From contig NZ_FOMS01000004.1 of NCBI RefSeq assembly GCF_900112685.1, forward strand, positions 256,498 through 320,497: a stretch of DNA of 64,000 nucleotides. The letters are read 5' to 3'. A model generated the notes under the pieces. It did not search any database. It saw only the letters and a list, made by a program, of their open reading frames with translations, and was not told the origin of the DNA. The stretch comes from Roseivivax sediminis (GTDB taxonomy: Bacteria > Pseudomonadota > Alphaproteobacteria > Rhodobacterales > Rhodobacteraceae). How positions within the stretch are numbered: position 1 is the stretch's first letter; every line of letters begins with the position of its first letter. A program made the position numbers and the translations under genes. Shown here piece after piece: positions 1 to 8,553 of the stretch.

Positions 1-852
1 GGTCATCCCCGACATGGTCATCGGCGTGCCGTAGATCGACGCCTCGATGCTGCTCGACCAGGACCAGGCCTCGCCGGGGACGATCACGCAGCCCATCAGG
101 AAGCCCCAGAAACCGGCGATGATCAGCATCAGCCCGATCAGCGTCATCGGCATGGAATGCCCCGCCAGGTGGTTGGCGCTGCCGTCGGCGTTGAACTTGC
201 CGATCCGCGGCCCGAGATTGATGAGCACCCCGAGGCAGAAGAACCCGGCGATCATGTGCACGACGCCCGCGGCGCCGAAATCATGGTAGCCGAACTGCGT
301 CACCAGCCAGCCGTCCGCGTGCCAGCCCCAGGCCGCCGCGAGGATCCATACGAAGGCGCCCAGCACCACCGCGAGGATGATGAACCCGATGAGCTGGATG
401 CGCTCGATCACGCCGCCCGACAGGATCGACGCCGTCGTCGCGGCGAACAGCACGAAGGCCCCCCAGAACACGCCCGAAGAGCGGTCATCGAGGTTCGGCC
501 CCATGTACTGGCTGAGCGGGCTCGCCACCTCGTTGGCATAGGCCAGCCCGGAGATGCCCATGGCGCCCTCGGACAGCGACAGCCCGGTCGGAAAGGCCCA
601 GTAGATCCACCAGCCGACATAGTAGAAGAACGGCACGATCATCGCGAAGGCGAGGATGTTCTTGATTCCCGAGGCCAGCGCGTTCTTCGACCGCGACGCG
701 CCCATCTCGTAGGCCAGAAAACCGACATGGATGAGCACCATGAGCGGAATGGTGAGATAGTAAAAGACTTCGGAGAACATCGTGCCGTTCGAGGCCGATT
801 TCGCCTGAAGCTCGGCGACCGTGGCCGCCAATGTTGCTAGATCCTGTTCCAC
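1..852 (-). CDS. amt: Ammonium transporter (Amt family), 5' part
   Basis: Integral membrane channel for ammonium uptake. The frame is open for 284 codons from a GTG at 852 to the window edge, so the C-terminal part is missing. Reading from the start one sees a hydrophobic helix (YLTIPLMVLIHVGFLAYE), then WGWHADGWL and DFGAAGVVHMIAGF. The last matches the Amt signature that carries the first pore histidine and the conserved aspartate. I chose GTG because GAGGA lies 8-12 nt upstream and the frame then starts just ahead of the first helix; an internal ATG 25 codons in would leave almost no leader. No PII gene (glnK) is visible in the roughly 500 nt upstream, although glnK-amtB pairing is common. 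The family call is firm; the substrate is inferred from the family. Confidence 0.93.
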   Translation of the reverse strand, partial: MEQDLATLAATVAELQAKSASNGTMFSEVFYYLTIPLMVLIHVGFLAYEMGASRSKNALASGIKNILAFAMIVPFFYYVGWWIYWAFPTGLSLSEGAMGISGLAYANEVASPLSQYMGPNLDDRSSGVFWGAFVLFAATTASILSGGVIERIQLIGFIILAVVLGAFVWILAAAWGWHADGWLVTQFGYHDFGAAGVVHMIAGFFCLGVLINLGPRIGKFNADGSANHLAGHSMPMTLIGLMLIIAGFWGFLMGCVIVPGEAWSWSSSIEASIYGTPMTMSGMT

Positions 853-1351
853 TTGATCTGTCCTCGCTGTTGTCTGGATCTTGTCTCCGGGGCGACGCGG
901 CGGTGCCCGGATTTGGCGGGCGCAATTGCCCCGGAGGCGACAGCCACCCGGACGCGGACGCGTGACCCGGCCCGTCCTGCCTCCATGTGTCCTGCCATGC
1001 CTCTTGGCCCCCTGCCCCGAGATACGCCGGACGCGGTCCGGACCGGTTGGCAAAATTGGTCTCCGAGACGCCGGTGCGCGACCGCATCTCCGCCATAATG
1101 GTCAAATATTTTTCTTCGGAAGAATAAATTGGTGCCTCGCGGCCCTCGGGATATGCTGATGGCCCCGCGTGCCGGATTTCTGGGCGCTCGCGCCCCTTCG
1201 CGCTGACGAATTGGTCCGATCCGAAGCGCCGCACGTGGCGGCGACGAATCGGCTACGCGCCCCGGCCGGCCGCAAATGTTCCCGCGTCCAAGGGAACTGC
1301 CGGCCCCGTCCGCACATTGTGAAGGCAGACTGCGATCACAGGAGCGTTAAC
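853..1351. promoter_or_regulatory. Long intergenic region upstream of amt
   Basis: About 500 nt without a convincing gene. Most is GC-rich, but 1095-1132 is AT-rich and contains a perfect dyad TTCTTC-G-GAAGAA at 1112-1124. GTCTC-C-GAGAC at 1062-1072 is a second small dyad. These could be operator sites for amt, which is divergent from the microprotein downstream. No clear sigma-54 -24/-12 element was seen, so NtrC/RpoN control is not supported by sequence alone. Confidence 0.35.
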
Positions 1352-1420
1352 GTGCATAATATCATCTATCTCGTCGGACTCGTCGTCATCGTCGTGGCCA
1401 TCGTCGGCTTCGTCCTCTGA
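1352..1420 (+). CDS. 22-residue single-helix membrane microprotein
   Basis: A GTG at 1352 opens a 22-codon frame, preceded by AGGAGCG at 1340-1346. The product is almost entirely hydrophobic (YLVGLVVIVVAIVGFVL after a short polar start) and would form one transmembrane helix. I recall very short proteins of this kind in Rhodobacteraceae genomes, but no function is known to me. The good ribosome binding site and the uniformly hydrophobic composition argue against chance. A longer in-frame extension back to 1169 exists, but it is arginine-rich and looks non-coding. Confidence 0.6.
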   Translation: MHNIIYLVGLVVIVVAIVGFVL

Positions 1421-1495
1421 CGACCGTTCCCTGCCGCTTGTCCGGCCCCCGACCGATTGCTAAGCGGTCGCGACCGCACGTTCGAGGGGCCGGCC

Positions 1496-2632
1496 ATGCG
1501 CGCAGCCATCGCCACAGGCGACTACCACAAGATGGGCGAGACCTTCGTCAATCGCCACATCGAACACCTGTTCGGCGGCGACACGGTAATCGTCGTCGGC
1601 CGTAGCAACGGCGACGACCCATACGGCAAACCGCTTTTCATGCGCCGGCGTCGTTTCGGCCCCGCCGACCGCGCTCTCCTCCCCTATTTCACACTGCGAA
1701 ACGCGCTGGTGCACGCCACCTCCCGCGTGCCGTTCGGACAGGGCAAGCACGAATTGCGGGAATTCCTGCGCACCCAGCGCGTCGAGGTGATCCTGGCCGA
1801 GTTCGGGACCCAGGCGCTGGCCGTGGCGCCGCTCGGCGCCGAGATGGGCCTGCCGGTATTCTCCTATTTCAGGGGCACCGACGCTTCCAAGCACCTCAGA
1901 TCGCGTCGCATCCGCCGCGCTTACCGGCTGATGATGCCGCATCTCGCGGGCATCGTGTCGGTCTCGCAATTCCTCCTGGACAATCTCGCCGCGGCCGGGG
2001 TCACGCATCCCAATGCTCACGTCATCCCCTCGGGCGTCGACGTGCGGCGCTTCCGCCCTGGCGACAAGCGGCCCGGCAGCTGCCTCGCTGTCGGCCGCTT
2101 CGTGGAGAAGAAGGCGCCGCTGACCACGCTGCGCAGTTTTGCCGAGGCGACGCGCGACCACCCCGAGGCGCGGCTCGACTTCGTCGGAGACGGCCCGCTC
2201 CTCGCCCCCGCGCAGCGCCTCGCGGAGGATCTCGGCGTCGCGGAGAAGGTCACGTTCCACGGCGCCCGGCCGCACGAATTCGTCCGCAAACAACTTGAAA
2301 GCGCACAATATTTCCTCCAGCACTCGGTAACCGCGAAAGACGGCAACACCGAGGGCCTGCCAACCGCGATCCAGGAGGCGATGGCCGCCGGCTGCATCAC
2401 CGTGTCCACTCGCCACGCCGGCATCCCTGAAGCGATCGACGAGGGAGAGACCGGTTTTCTCGTCCCCGAGGGCGACGCGCCGGGCTTCACCACTGCGATC
2501 GCCCGCGCCTTCGCCATCTCCGATCCCGCCGCCATGGCGGTGCGCGCGCGGAGCGTGGCCGAGACGCGCTTCGACAACGACCGCCTGCTGGCGCGGCTGG
2601 AGGACGTGATCCGGAGCACGGTGCGAGCATGA
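1496..2632 (+). CDS. Glycosyltransferase family 4
   Basis: Predicted retaining GT-B glycosyltransferase of 378 residues, acting at the cytoplasmic face on lipopolysaccharide or another glycan. The C-terminal half shows the GT4 pattern: IPSGVDVRRF before the acceptor-side hinge, AVGRFVEKKAPL starting the nucleotide-sugar domain, LDFVGDGPL, and EGLPTAIQEAMAAG with the donor-binding E-x7-E region, then HAGIPEAI and ETGFLV. The N-terminal half has the degenerate sequence usual for acceptor domains. The ATG at 1496 has GAGGGG 8 nt upstream; an earlier in-frame ATG at 1457 lacks a site. It lies 154 nt before Kdo transferase on the same strand, which suggests a role in LPS core assembly. Sugar and acceptor are unknown. 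Confidence 0.85.
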   Translation: MRAAIATGDYHKMGETFVNRHIEHLFGGDTVIVVGRSNGDDPYGKPLFMRRRRFGPADRALLPYFTLRNALVHATSRVPFGQGKHELREFLRTQRVEVILAEFGTQALAVAPLGAEMGLPVFSYFRGTDASKHLRSRRIRRAYRLMMPHLAGIVSVSQFLLDNLAAAGVTHPNAHVIPSGVDVRRFRPGDKRPGSCLAVGRFVEKKAPLTTLRSFAEATRDHPEARLDFVGDGPLLAPAQRLAEDLGVAEKVTFHGARPHEFVRKQLESAQYFLQHSVTAKDGNTEGLPTAIQEAMAAGCITVSTRHAGIPEAIDEGETGFLVPEGDAPGFTTAIARAFAISDPAAMAVRARSVAETRFDNDRLLARLEDVIRSTVRA

Positions 2633-2786
2633 ACGCCTGTGGACGAGATCGTGGAAAAACCGGGGGCAGGTCGTGTATATGCCGGCGAAGGACGGCTCAG
2701 CGCCTTCGCGCCGCGCATTCCCGTCGGGATCGTGCAATTGTCACGCGCATGGCTTCCTGGCCGATCACCCGCTTCCAGGACCCCCG

Positions 2787-3989
2787 ATGCACCTCTACCG
2801 CTTCCTGATCTCGCTCTTCGCCGCGGGCGTCGCGACCCGGCTCGCCCTGCGCCGCGACCGGTCCGCGCTGGCGGCGCGGCTCGGCTTCGGGGATGGCGGC
2901 GCGGGCCGTCACGTCTGGCTGCACGCCGCCTCCAACGGGGAGCTGGCCTCTGCCCGCCCGATCCTCGAGGCATGGCGCACCGCGCGTCCCGACCTGCCGC
3001 TGGTCATCACCTGCAATTCCGAAAGCGGCGTCGCGCTCGCGCGCGATCTCGGCTTTGCCGCGACGCTGGCACCGCTCGACCTGGCCCATGCCGTACGGCG
3101 GTTCTGCGAGCGCTGGCAGGTGATCGGCCATATCGCCATGGAATCAGAGCTCTGGCCGCATCGCTTCACCCAGGTGCCGGGCCCGGTCGTGCTGCTTGGC
3201 GCGCGCCTGTCGCCGCGCACGGCGCGCACCTGGGCACGGCTGCCGCGCCTCGCCCGCAAGGTGCTGGGGCGGGTCGCGTTCGCCTCGGCGCAGGACTCCG
3301 GCTCGCGCGATCGCCTCGCCGCGCTCGGTGTGCCGCGAGACGCGCTCGGCCCGGTGGTGGATCTCAAGTCCTTCTATACGCCTCCTGAGGTCGCGCCGAC
3401 GCCCGGTCTCGACCGGGACGACACATGGCTCGCTGCCTCGACCCATCCCGGCGACGAGGCGCTGGTGCTCGAGGCCCATGAAGCGGCGCGGAAGCGCCGC
3501 CCCGACCTCACCCTCATCCTCGCGCCGCGCCACCCCCGGCGGGGCGACGAGGTCGCCCGGCTCATCGCGGCGCGCGGGCTCGCCTTCACCCGCCGCTCCG
3601 CCGGCGGCGCCCCCCGGCCCGGCGCCGTGCACCTAGCCGATACGCTGGGCGAGATGCCGCTGTGGTACGCCAGCGCCGGCACGGTTTTCATCGGCGGCAC
3701 GCTGTCGGATCGCGGCGGACACACCCCCTACGAGCCCGCGGCCTTCGGCGCGGCGCTGATCCATGGCCCCGACACCCGCAATTTCCGCGCCGCCTTCGAC
3801 ACGCTCGATGCCGCCGGGGCCGCGTTGCGGATCACCGACGCCGCCACACTCGCCGACACGCTCGTCACGCTCGGCGCGCCCGGCCGCCGCGCCGCGCTGG
3901 CCAGCGCGGCGCAGACCGCGCTGCGCCCCGAAACGGGGCCCGAAGCGCTGGTCGGCGCGCTTCTGGCGCATTTCGGAACTGCGACATAA
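2787..3989 (+). CDS. waaA: 3-deoxy-D-manno-octulosonic acid (Kdo) transferase
   Basis: Transfers Kdo from CMP-Kdo to the lipid A precursor, joining lipid A to the LPS core at the inner membrane. The 400-residue product starts with a hydrophobic anchor (LYRFLISLFAAGVA). It then has HAASNGE at residues 46-52, where E52 corresponds to the catalytic base of KdtA/WaaA (usual form HxVSVGE), and later ESELWPH and GGHTPYEPA, the family's ETELWPN and GGHNPLEPA motifs. Length is near the usual 410-430. The start at 2787 places the anchor at the N-terminus; an ATG 38 codons upstream would add a polar stretch unlike the family. Number of Kdo residues added cannot be read from sequence. Confidence 0.92.
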   Translation: MHLYRFLISLFAAGVATRLALRRDRSALAARLGFGDGGAGRHVWLHAASNGELASARPILEAWRTARPDLPLVITCNSESGVALARDLGFAATLAPLDLAHAVRRFCERWQVIGHIAMESELWPHRFTQVPGPVVLLGARLSPRTARTWARLPRLARKVLGRVAFASAQDSGSRDRLAALGVPRDALGPVVDLKSFYTPPEVAPTPGLDRDDTWLAASTHPGDEALVLEAHEAARKRRPDLTLILAPRHPRRGDEVARLIAARGLAFTRRSAGGAPRPGAVHLADTLGEMPLWYASAGTVFIGGTLSDRGGHTPYEPAAFGAALIHGPDTRNFRAAFDTLDAAGAALRITDAATLADTLVTLGAPGRRAALASAAQTALRPETGPEALVGALLAHFGTAT

Positions 3990-4071
3990 GATACCGCCTG
4001 CATTAGCAAAATCTTGAAATGCACGGTCCAGGCTGTAGGCATGATCCGACCAGACCAGGATCCGGCCACAG

Positions 4072-4524
4072 ATGATTCGATACACGCTCAGATGCGCCCG
4101 TGGGCACGAGTTCGACAGCTGGTTCGGCTCTGCCGCCGCCTATGACGCCCTTGCCGCCGCCGGCCATCTCGGCTGCGCGGTCTGCGGCTCGGCCGAGGTC
4201 GGCAAGAGCGTGATGGCCCCGCGCCTCGGCGGCGACGCGCGGGATGCGGCCGCACCGGATACCGGTCCGCAAGAAGCGCAGCGCCCGCTCTCCGCCGCGC
4301 CGACGCCGCGCGAGCGCGCGCTGGCCGATCTGCGCCGGCACATCGAGGCCACATCCGAGGATGTTGGCCGCAACTTCGTGCACGAGGCGCGCGCGATGCA
4401 TCTCGGCGATGCCCCGGATCGCCCGATCCGCGGCGAGGCCACCTTCGAAGAGGCCCGCGGCCTCGCCGAGGACGGCATCCCTGTCGCCCCGTTGCCCTTC
4501 CGTCCGGACCGCAAGAGCAACTGA
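4072..4524 (+). CDS. DUF1178 family protein
   Basis: 150-residue protein matching DUF1178. It opens MIRYTLRCARGHEFDSWF and has a second Cys pair at C35 and C38 (GCAVCGS). Together with C8 and H12 these could bind a metal, as in small zinc ribbons. The middle (residues 55-80) is low in order-promoting residues, and the C-terminal third contains the conserved GEATFEEARGLAEDGIPVAPLPF block. Function is unknown. It follows waaA by 82 nt on the same strand, with no shared function evident. Confidence 0.85.
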   Translation: MIRYTLRCARGHEFDSWFGSAAAYDALAAAGHLGCAVCGSAEVGKSVMAPRLGGDARDAAAPDTGPQEAQRPLSAAPTPRERALADLRRHIEATSEDVGRNFVHEARAMHLGDAPDRPIRGEATFEEARGLAEDGIPVAPLPFRPDRKSN

Positions 4525-4535
4525 CCGCCGCCCAG

Positions 4536-4563
4536 GCTTCGTCTGCCCGCAAAAATCCCGGTG
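4536..4563 (-). repeat. Intergenic repeat, divergent copy 1
   Basis: On the minus strand this reads GGGATTTTTGCGGGCAGACG followed by AAGC, a divergent member of the eight-copy family described in the findings. It sits between DUF1178 and lysC. Confidence 0.5.
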
Positions 4564-4642
4564 AGTCCGCGGGGCGCCGCATCTTGCGCCGCGCCGCCGG
4601 CTTGCCTTAAGGAGCCGAAGCGAAAGCCTCGGGAGGCGCGGG

Positions 4643-5899
4643 ATGCCCGTTCTGGTGATGAAATTCGGCGGCACGTCGGTCGCCACGCTCGACCGCATCC
4701 GCCGCGCGGCCAAGCGTGTCGGCACCGAGGTCGCGAAGGGCTACGACGTGATCGTCATCGTTTCGGCGATGGCCGGCAAGACCAACGAACTGGTCGGCTG
4801 GGTGAACGAGACCTCGCCCTTCTACGACGCCCGCGAATACGACGCGGTGGTCTCGTCGGGCGAAAACGTGACCGCCGGCCTCATGGCGCTGACCCTGCAG
4901 GAGATGGAGGTGCCGGCGCGGTCCTGGCAGGGCTGGCAGGTGCCGCTGATGACCACCTCGGCCCACGGCGCCGCGCGGATCGAGGATATCCCGCCCGCCA
5001 ACATCACCCAGAAATTCGCCGAAGGCATGCGCGTCGCGGTGATCGCCGGCTTCCAGGGGGTCAGCCCCGAGGGCCGGATCACCACGCTCGGCCGCGGCGG
5101 ATCGGACACCAGCGCCGTCGCCTTCGCCGCCGCCTTCGGCGCGGAGCGCTGCGATATCTACACCGACGTCGACGGCGTCTATACCACCGACCCGCGGGTC
5201 TGCGCCAAGGCCCGCAAGCTCGACCGCATCGCCTTCGAGGAGATGCTGGAGCTCGCCTCGCTCGGCGCCAAGGTGCTGCAGACCCGCTCGGTCGAGCTGG
5301 CGATGCGCTACAACGTGAAGCTGCGCGTCCTGTCGAGCTTCGAGGAACAGTCCGACGAGGCCGGCACGCTCGTCTGCGGAGAGGATCTGATCATGGAATC
5401 GAACGTCGTCTCGGGGGTCGCCTTCTCGCGCGAGGAGGCCAAGGTCACCATCGTCACCGTCGCCGACACGCCCGGCATCGCGGCGTCGATCTTCGGCACG
5501 CTCTCGGACGCGGGCGTGAACGTCGACATGATCGTGCAGAACGTGTCGGAAACCGGCTACGGCAGCCATGACGAGCTGGTCACCGACATGACCTTCTCCT
5601 GCCCGAACGAGCAACTGGCGCGCGCGGAAAAGGCGCTGGAGGGTGCGCGGGCGGACGGAACGCTCGCCTTCGAGCGACTGGAGACCGAGACCGAGGTCGC
5701 CAAGGTGTCGGTGGTGGGCATCGGCATGCGTTCGCAATCGGGCGTCGCGGCGCGGATGTTCCGCACGCTCGCGGCCGAAGGCATCAACATCAAGGTGATC
5801 GCCACGTCGGAAATCAAGATCTCCGTGCTCGTGGACCGCAAGTACATGGAACTCGCCGTGCAGGCGCTGCACGACGCGTTCGAGCTGGAGCGCGCCTGA
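4643..5899 (+). CDS. lysC: Aspartate kinase (lysine/threonine/methionine pathway)
   Basis: Phosphorylates L-aspartate, the first step to lysine, threonine, methionine and diaminopimelate. The 418-residue product begins with the amino-acid kinase motif KFGGTSVA at residues 7-14, has GRGGSDTSAVAFA in the substrate region, and ends with two ACT-type regulatory segments (roughly residues 265-340 and 345-415; the second includes GIGMRSQSGVAARMF). This is the monofunctional feedback-regulated form, with no homoserine dehydrogenase fused. The start at 4643 has GGGAGG 8-13 nt upstream and gives the standard N-terminus. No lysine riboswitch is evident upstream, so regulation is probably allosteric by end products through the ACT domains. 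Confidence 0.96.
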   Translation: MPVLVMKFGGTSVATLDRIRRAAKRVGTEVAKGYDVIVIVSAMAGKTNELVGWVNETSPFYDAREYDAVVSSGENVTAGLMALTLQEMEVPARSWQGWQVPLMTTSAHGAARIEDIPPANITQKFAEGMRVAVIAGFQGVSPEGRITTLGRGGSDTSAVAFAAAFGAERCDIYTDVDGVYTTDPRVCAKARKLDRIAFEEMLELASLGAKVLQTRSVELAMRYNVKLRVLSSFEEQSDEAGTLVCGEDLIMESNVVSGVAFSREEAKVTIVTVADTPGIAASIFGTLSDAGVNVDMIVQNVSETGYGSHDELVTDMTFSCPNEQLARAEKALEGARADGTLAFERLETETEVAKVSVVGIGMRSQSGVAARMFRTLAAEGINIKVIATSEIKISVLVDRKYMELAVQALHDAFELERA

Positions 5900-6110
5900 C
5901 GCGCGGCCGGTGTGGCGTGGGCAGTTTTGTCCATGCTGCAGCCCCCGGGGCCAGGCGAACGCACCGCGCCCGAAGCTCGCCCGCGGGGACGGGGAACATG
6001 CCCGGAGCGTCGGCATCCGGTGCCAATCGCCCGTGGCGCTTCGGCTTTCCCTTTCCTCGCCCCGCTCCCCTGCCCTATAGCTGGTCCGCCGGATCACGAG
6101 GACGGACCAA

Positions 6111-8348
6111 ATGTCGGACCGCACCGAGAGCGAAAGCCGCAAACTGCTGGGGCGCCTGCGCGACACCATGGCCGAGGAAGCCGCGGGACAGGCGCGCCTC
6201 GACAAGATCACCCATCTGACGGCGGATTCGATGGGCACCGAAGTGTGCTCCATCTACCTCTTCCGCGATGAGGACACGCTCGAGCTCTGCGCCACGGAGG
6301 GCCTGAAGTCCGAGGCCGTGCACCAGACGCGGATGCGCCTCGGCGAGGGGCTCGTCGGCCGCGTCGCACGGTCGGGCAAGATCGTGAACGCCGCCGACGC
6401 GCCCTCGGCCCGCGGCTTCCGCTACATGCCCGAGACCGGGGAGGAAATCTATTCGTCCTTCCTCGGCGTGCCGATCCAGCGGCTGGGCGAGAAGCTGGGC
6501 GTTCTGGTGGTGCAGTCCAAGCAGGCGCGCGAGTTCACCGCCGACGAGGTCTACGCGCTCGAGGTCGTGGCGATGGTGCTGGCCGAGATGGCCGAGCTCG
6601 GCGCCTTCGTCGGCGAGGGCGCGGCGCTGAAGGCCCGGCACACCCAGCCGGTGCTGATCCGCGGCACCCAGGGCCAGGAAGGCGCGGCGGAGGGCCATGT
6701 CTGGCTGCACGAGCCGCGCGTGGTGGTCACCAACCTAGTCGCCGACGACCCGGAAAAGGAGATGGAGCGCCTGCACAAGGCGGTCGAGAGCCTGCGCGTG
6801 AGCGTCGACGGCATCCTCGCCAACGCCTCGGACCCCGAACAGGTGCAGGTGCTCGAGGCGTACCGGATGTTCGCCAATTCCAAGGGCTGGCTGAAGCGCA
6901 TGGAAGAGGACATCGAGCGCGGCCTCTCGGCCGAATCGGCGGTCGAGAAGGAGCAGTCGAACGCCCGCGCGCGCATGTCCCAGGTGACCGACGCCTACCT
7001 GCGCGAACGGTTGCAGGATCTCGACGACCTGTCGAACCGGCTCTTGCGGATTCTCACCGGCCAGGGCGCCGAGACCGGCGCCGATCTGCCGGCCAACCCG
7101 GTTCTTGTGGCGCGCAATATCGGACCGGGCGAGCTTCTGGAATACGGCAGATCCCTGAAGGGCGTGGTGCTGGAAGAGGGCTCCGTCGGCAGCCATGCGG
7201 CGATCGTCGCCCGGGCTCTGGCGATCCCGCTGGTGATCCATGCCGGGCGGATCACGACAGAGGCGTTGAATGGCGATCACATCATGGTGGACGGCGATCA
7301 GGGCCTGGTGCACCTGCGACCCGACGACAGCGTGGTAAGCGCCTTCCGCGACAAGATGGCCATGCAGGCCGAGGCGCTGGAACGCTACGCCTCGATCCGC
7401 GAGACGCCCTGCGTGTCGGCCTGCGGCGCACGGATCGGCCTGCACATGAACGCCGGGCTGATGGCCGACCTGCCGTCGCTGTCCAATTCCGGCGCGGAGG
7501 GCGTCGGCCTCTTCCGCACCGAGCTGCAGTTCCTCGTGCGCAACCAGATGCCGCGGCGGATGGAGCTGGCGGCGCTCTATGCACGCGTGCTCGACGCTGC
7601 CGGGGGGCGGCAGGTGATCTTCCGCACGCTCGACATCGGCTCGGACAAGGTGCTGCCCTACATGAAGCCGAACGACGAGCCGAACCCGGCGCTCGGCTGG
7701 CGGGCGATCCGCGTGGGGCTCGACAAGCCGGGCGTGCTGCGCATGCAGCTCCAGGCGCTCCTGCGCGCGGCCAACGGCCGGTCGCTGACGGTGATGTTCC
7801 CGTTCGTCGCGCAGCTCGACGAGTTCCGCGCCGCCCGGGCGGAGATGGACAAGGCCATCGCGCGGGAGGAAAGGCTCGGCCACGTGCTGCCCGAGAGGAT
7901 CGAGGTGGGCACGATGCTGGAGACGCCGAGCCTGGCCTATGCGCCGGACGGGTTCTTCCGCGAGGTCGACTTCGTGTCCATCGGCGGCAACGACCTCAAG
8001 CAGTTCTTCTTCGCCGCCGACCGCGAGAACGAGCGCGTGCGGCGGCGCTACGACACGCTCAATACCTCCTTCCTGACCTTCATCGAACGCATCGTGCAGC
8101 GCTGCGAGGCTGCGGGCACGCCGTTGTCCTTCTGCGGCGAGGATGCGGGCCGCCCGATCGAGGCGCTTTGCCTCGCCGCCATCGGGCTGCGCTCGCTGTC
8201 GATGCGCGCGCCATCGATCGGACCGGTCAAGCATCTGCTTTTGCGCTCGAACCTCGACGAGGTGCGCAAGGTGATCCTCGACGCCCGCGACAGCGACGCC
8301 CAATCGGTACGTCCGGCGGTGATGGAGTACCTGCGCGGGGCCGGCTGA
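6111..8348 (+). CDS. ptsP: Phosphoenolpyruvate-protein phosphotransferase PtsP (EI-Ntr)
   Basis: First component of the nitrogen PTS: takes phosphate from PEP and passes it to NPr. Domains in the 745 residues: an N-terminal GAF domain (about 20-160), the enzyme I N-terminal domain, the swivelling phosphohistidine domain (GSHAAIVARALAIPLV, active H362), and the PEP-binding barrel with GAEGVGLFRTE, GTMLETPS, FVSIGGNDLKQ and SFCGEDAG (C675, the catalytic cysteine position of enzyme I). The GAF domain separates EI-Ntr from sugar-type enzyme I and is the site where glutamine is sensed in characterised homologues. The start has GAGGAC upstream. No other PTS gene is in the window. Regulatory targets are not visible here. 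Confidence 0.95.
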   Translation: MSDRTESESRKLLGRLRDTMAEEAAGQARLDKITHLTADSMGTEVCSIYLFRDEDTLELCATEGLKSEAVHQTRMRLGEGLVGRVARSGKIVNAADAPSARGFRYMPETGEEIYSSFLGVPIQRLGEKLGVLVVQSKQAREFTADEVYALEVVAMVLAEMAELGAFVGEGAALKARHTQPVLIRGTQGQEGAAEGHVWLHEPRVVVTNLVADDPEKEMERLHKAVESLRVSVDGILANASDPEQVQVLEAYRMFANSKGWLKRMEEDIERGLSAESAVEKEQSNARARMSQVTDAYLRERLQDLDDLSNRLLRILTGQGAETGADLPANPVLVARNIGPGELLEYGRSLKGVVLEEGSVGSHAAIVARALAIPLVIHAGRITTEALNGDHIMVDGDQGLVHLRPDDSVVSAFRDKMAMQAEALERYASIRETPCVSACGARIGLHMNAGLMADLPSLSNSGAEGVGLFRTELQFLVRNQMPRRMELAALYARVLDAAGGRQVIFRTLDIGSDKVLPYMKPNDEPNPALGWRAIRVGLDKPGVLRMQLQALLRAANGRSLTVMFPFVAQLDEFRAARAEMDKAIAREERLGHVLPERIEVGTMLETPSLAYAPDGFFREVDFVSIGGNDLKQFFFAADRENERVRRRYDTLNTSFLTFIERIVQRCEAAGTPLSFCGEDAGRPIEALCLAAIGLRSLSMRAPSIGPVKHLLLRSNLDEVRKVILDARDSDAQSVRPAVMEYLRGAG

Positions 8349-8553
8349 AGGCGCGGCTTCCGAGGCAGACCGTGACGGCCGTCTTTCATCTTCGGCCGCA
8401 CCGTCTTCTCCGTGCCGCCGTGCGGTGACGCGCCTTCCACGGAGCCACCGCAGGTGCCGGGCGGTCGGTGCCCCCTTCGACCCGGCCGGGGCCACCTGTC
8501 GGAAGGGGGCCCGGCGGACAGATCATCGCCAAGGCCGCAGAAGACTCTCTCGC

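Noticed and set aside
485..1234. 249-codon minus-strand frame spanning the amt start and upstream region
   Set aside because: It overlaps the well-supported amt frame in a different phase and has a motif-free product.
853..1351. glnK gene expected upstream of amt
   Set aside because: No frame encodes PII motifs on either strand.
1460..2737. 425-codon open frame antisense to the family 4 glycosyltransferase, and many similar long antisense frames
   Set aside because: High-GC DNA keeps shadow frames open; the products are rich in Arg, Ala and Gly without motifs, and the sense frame matches a known family.
4564..4642. Lysine riboswitch before lysC
   Set aside because: The leader is too short and lacks the conserved lysine element cores.
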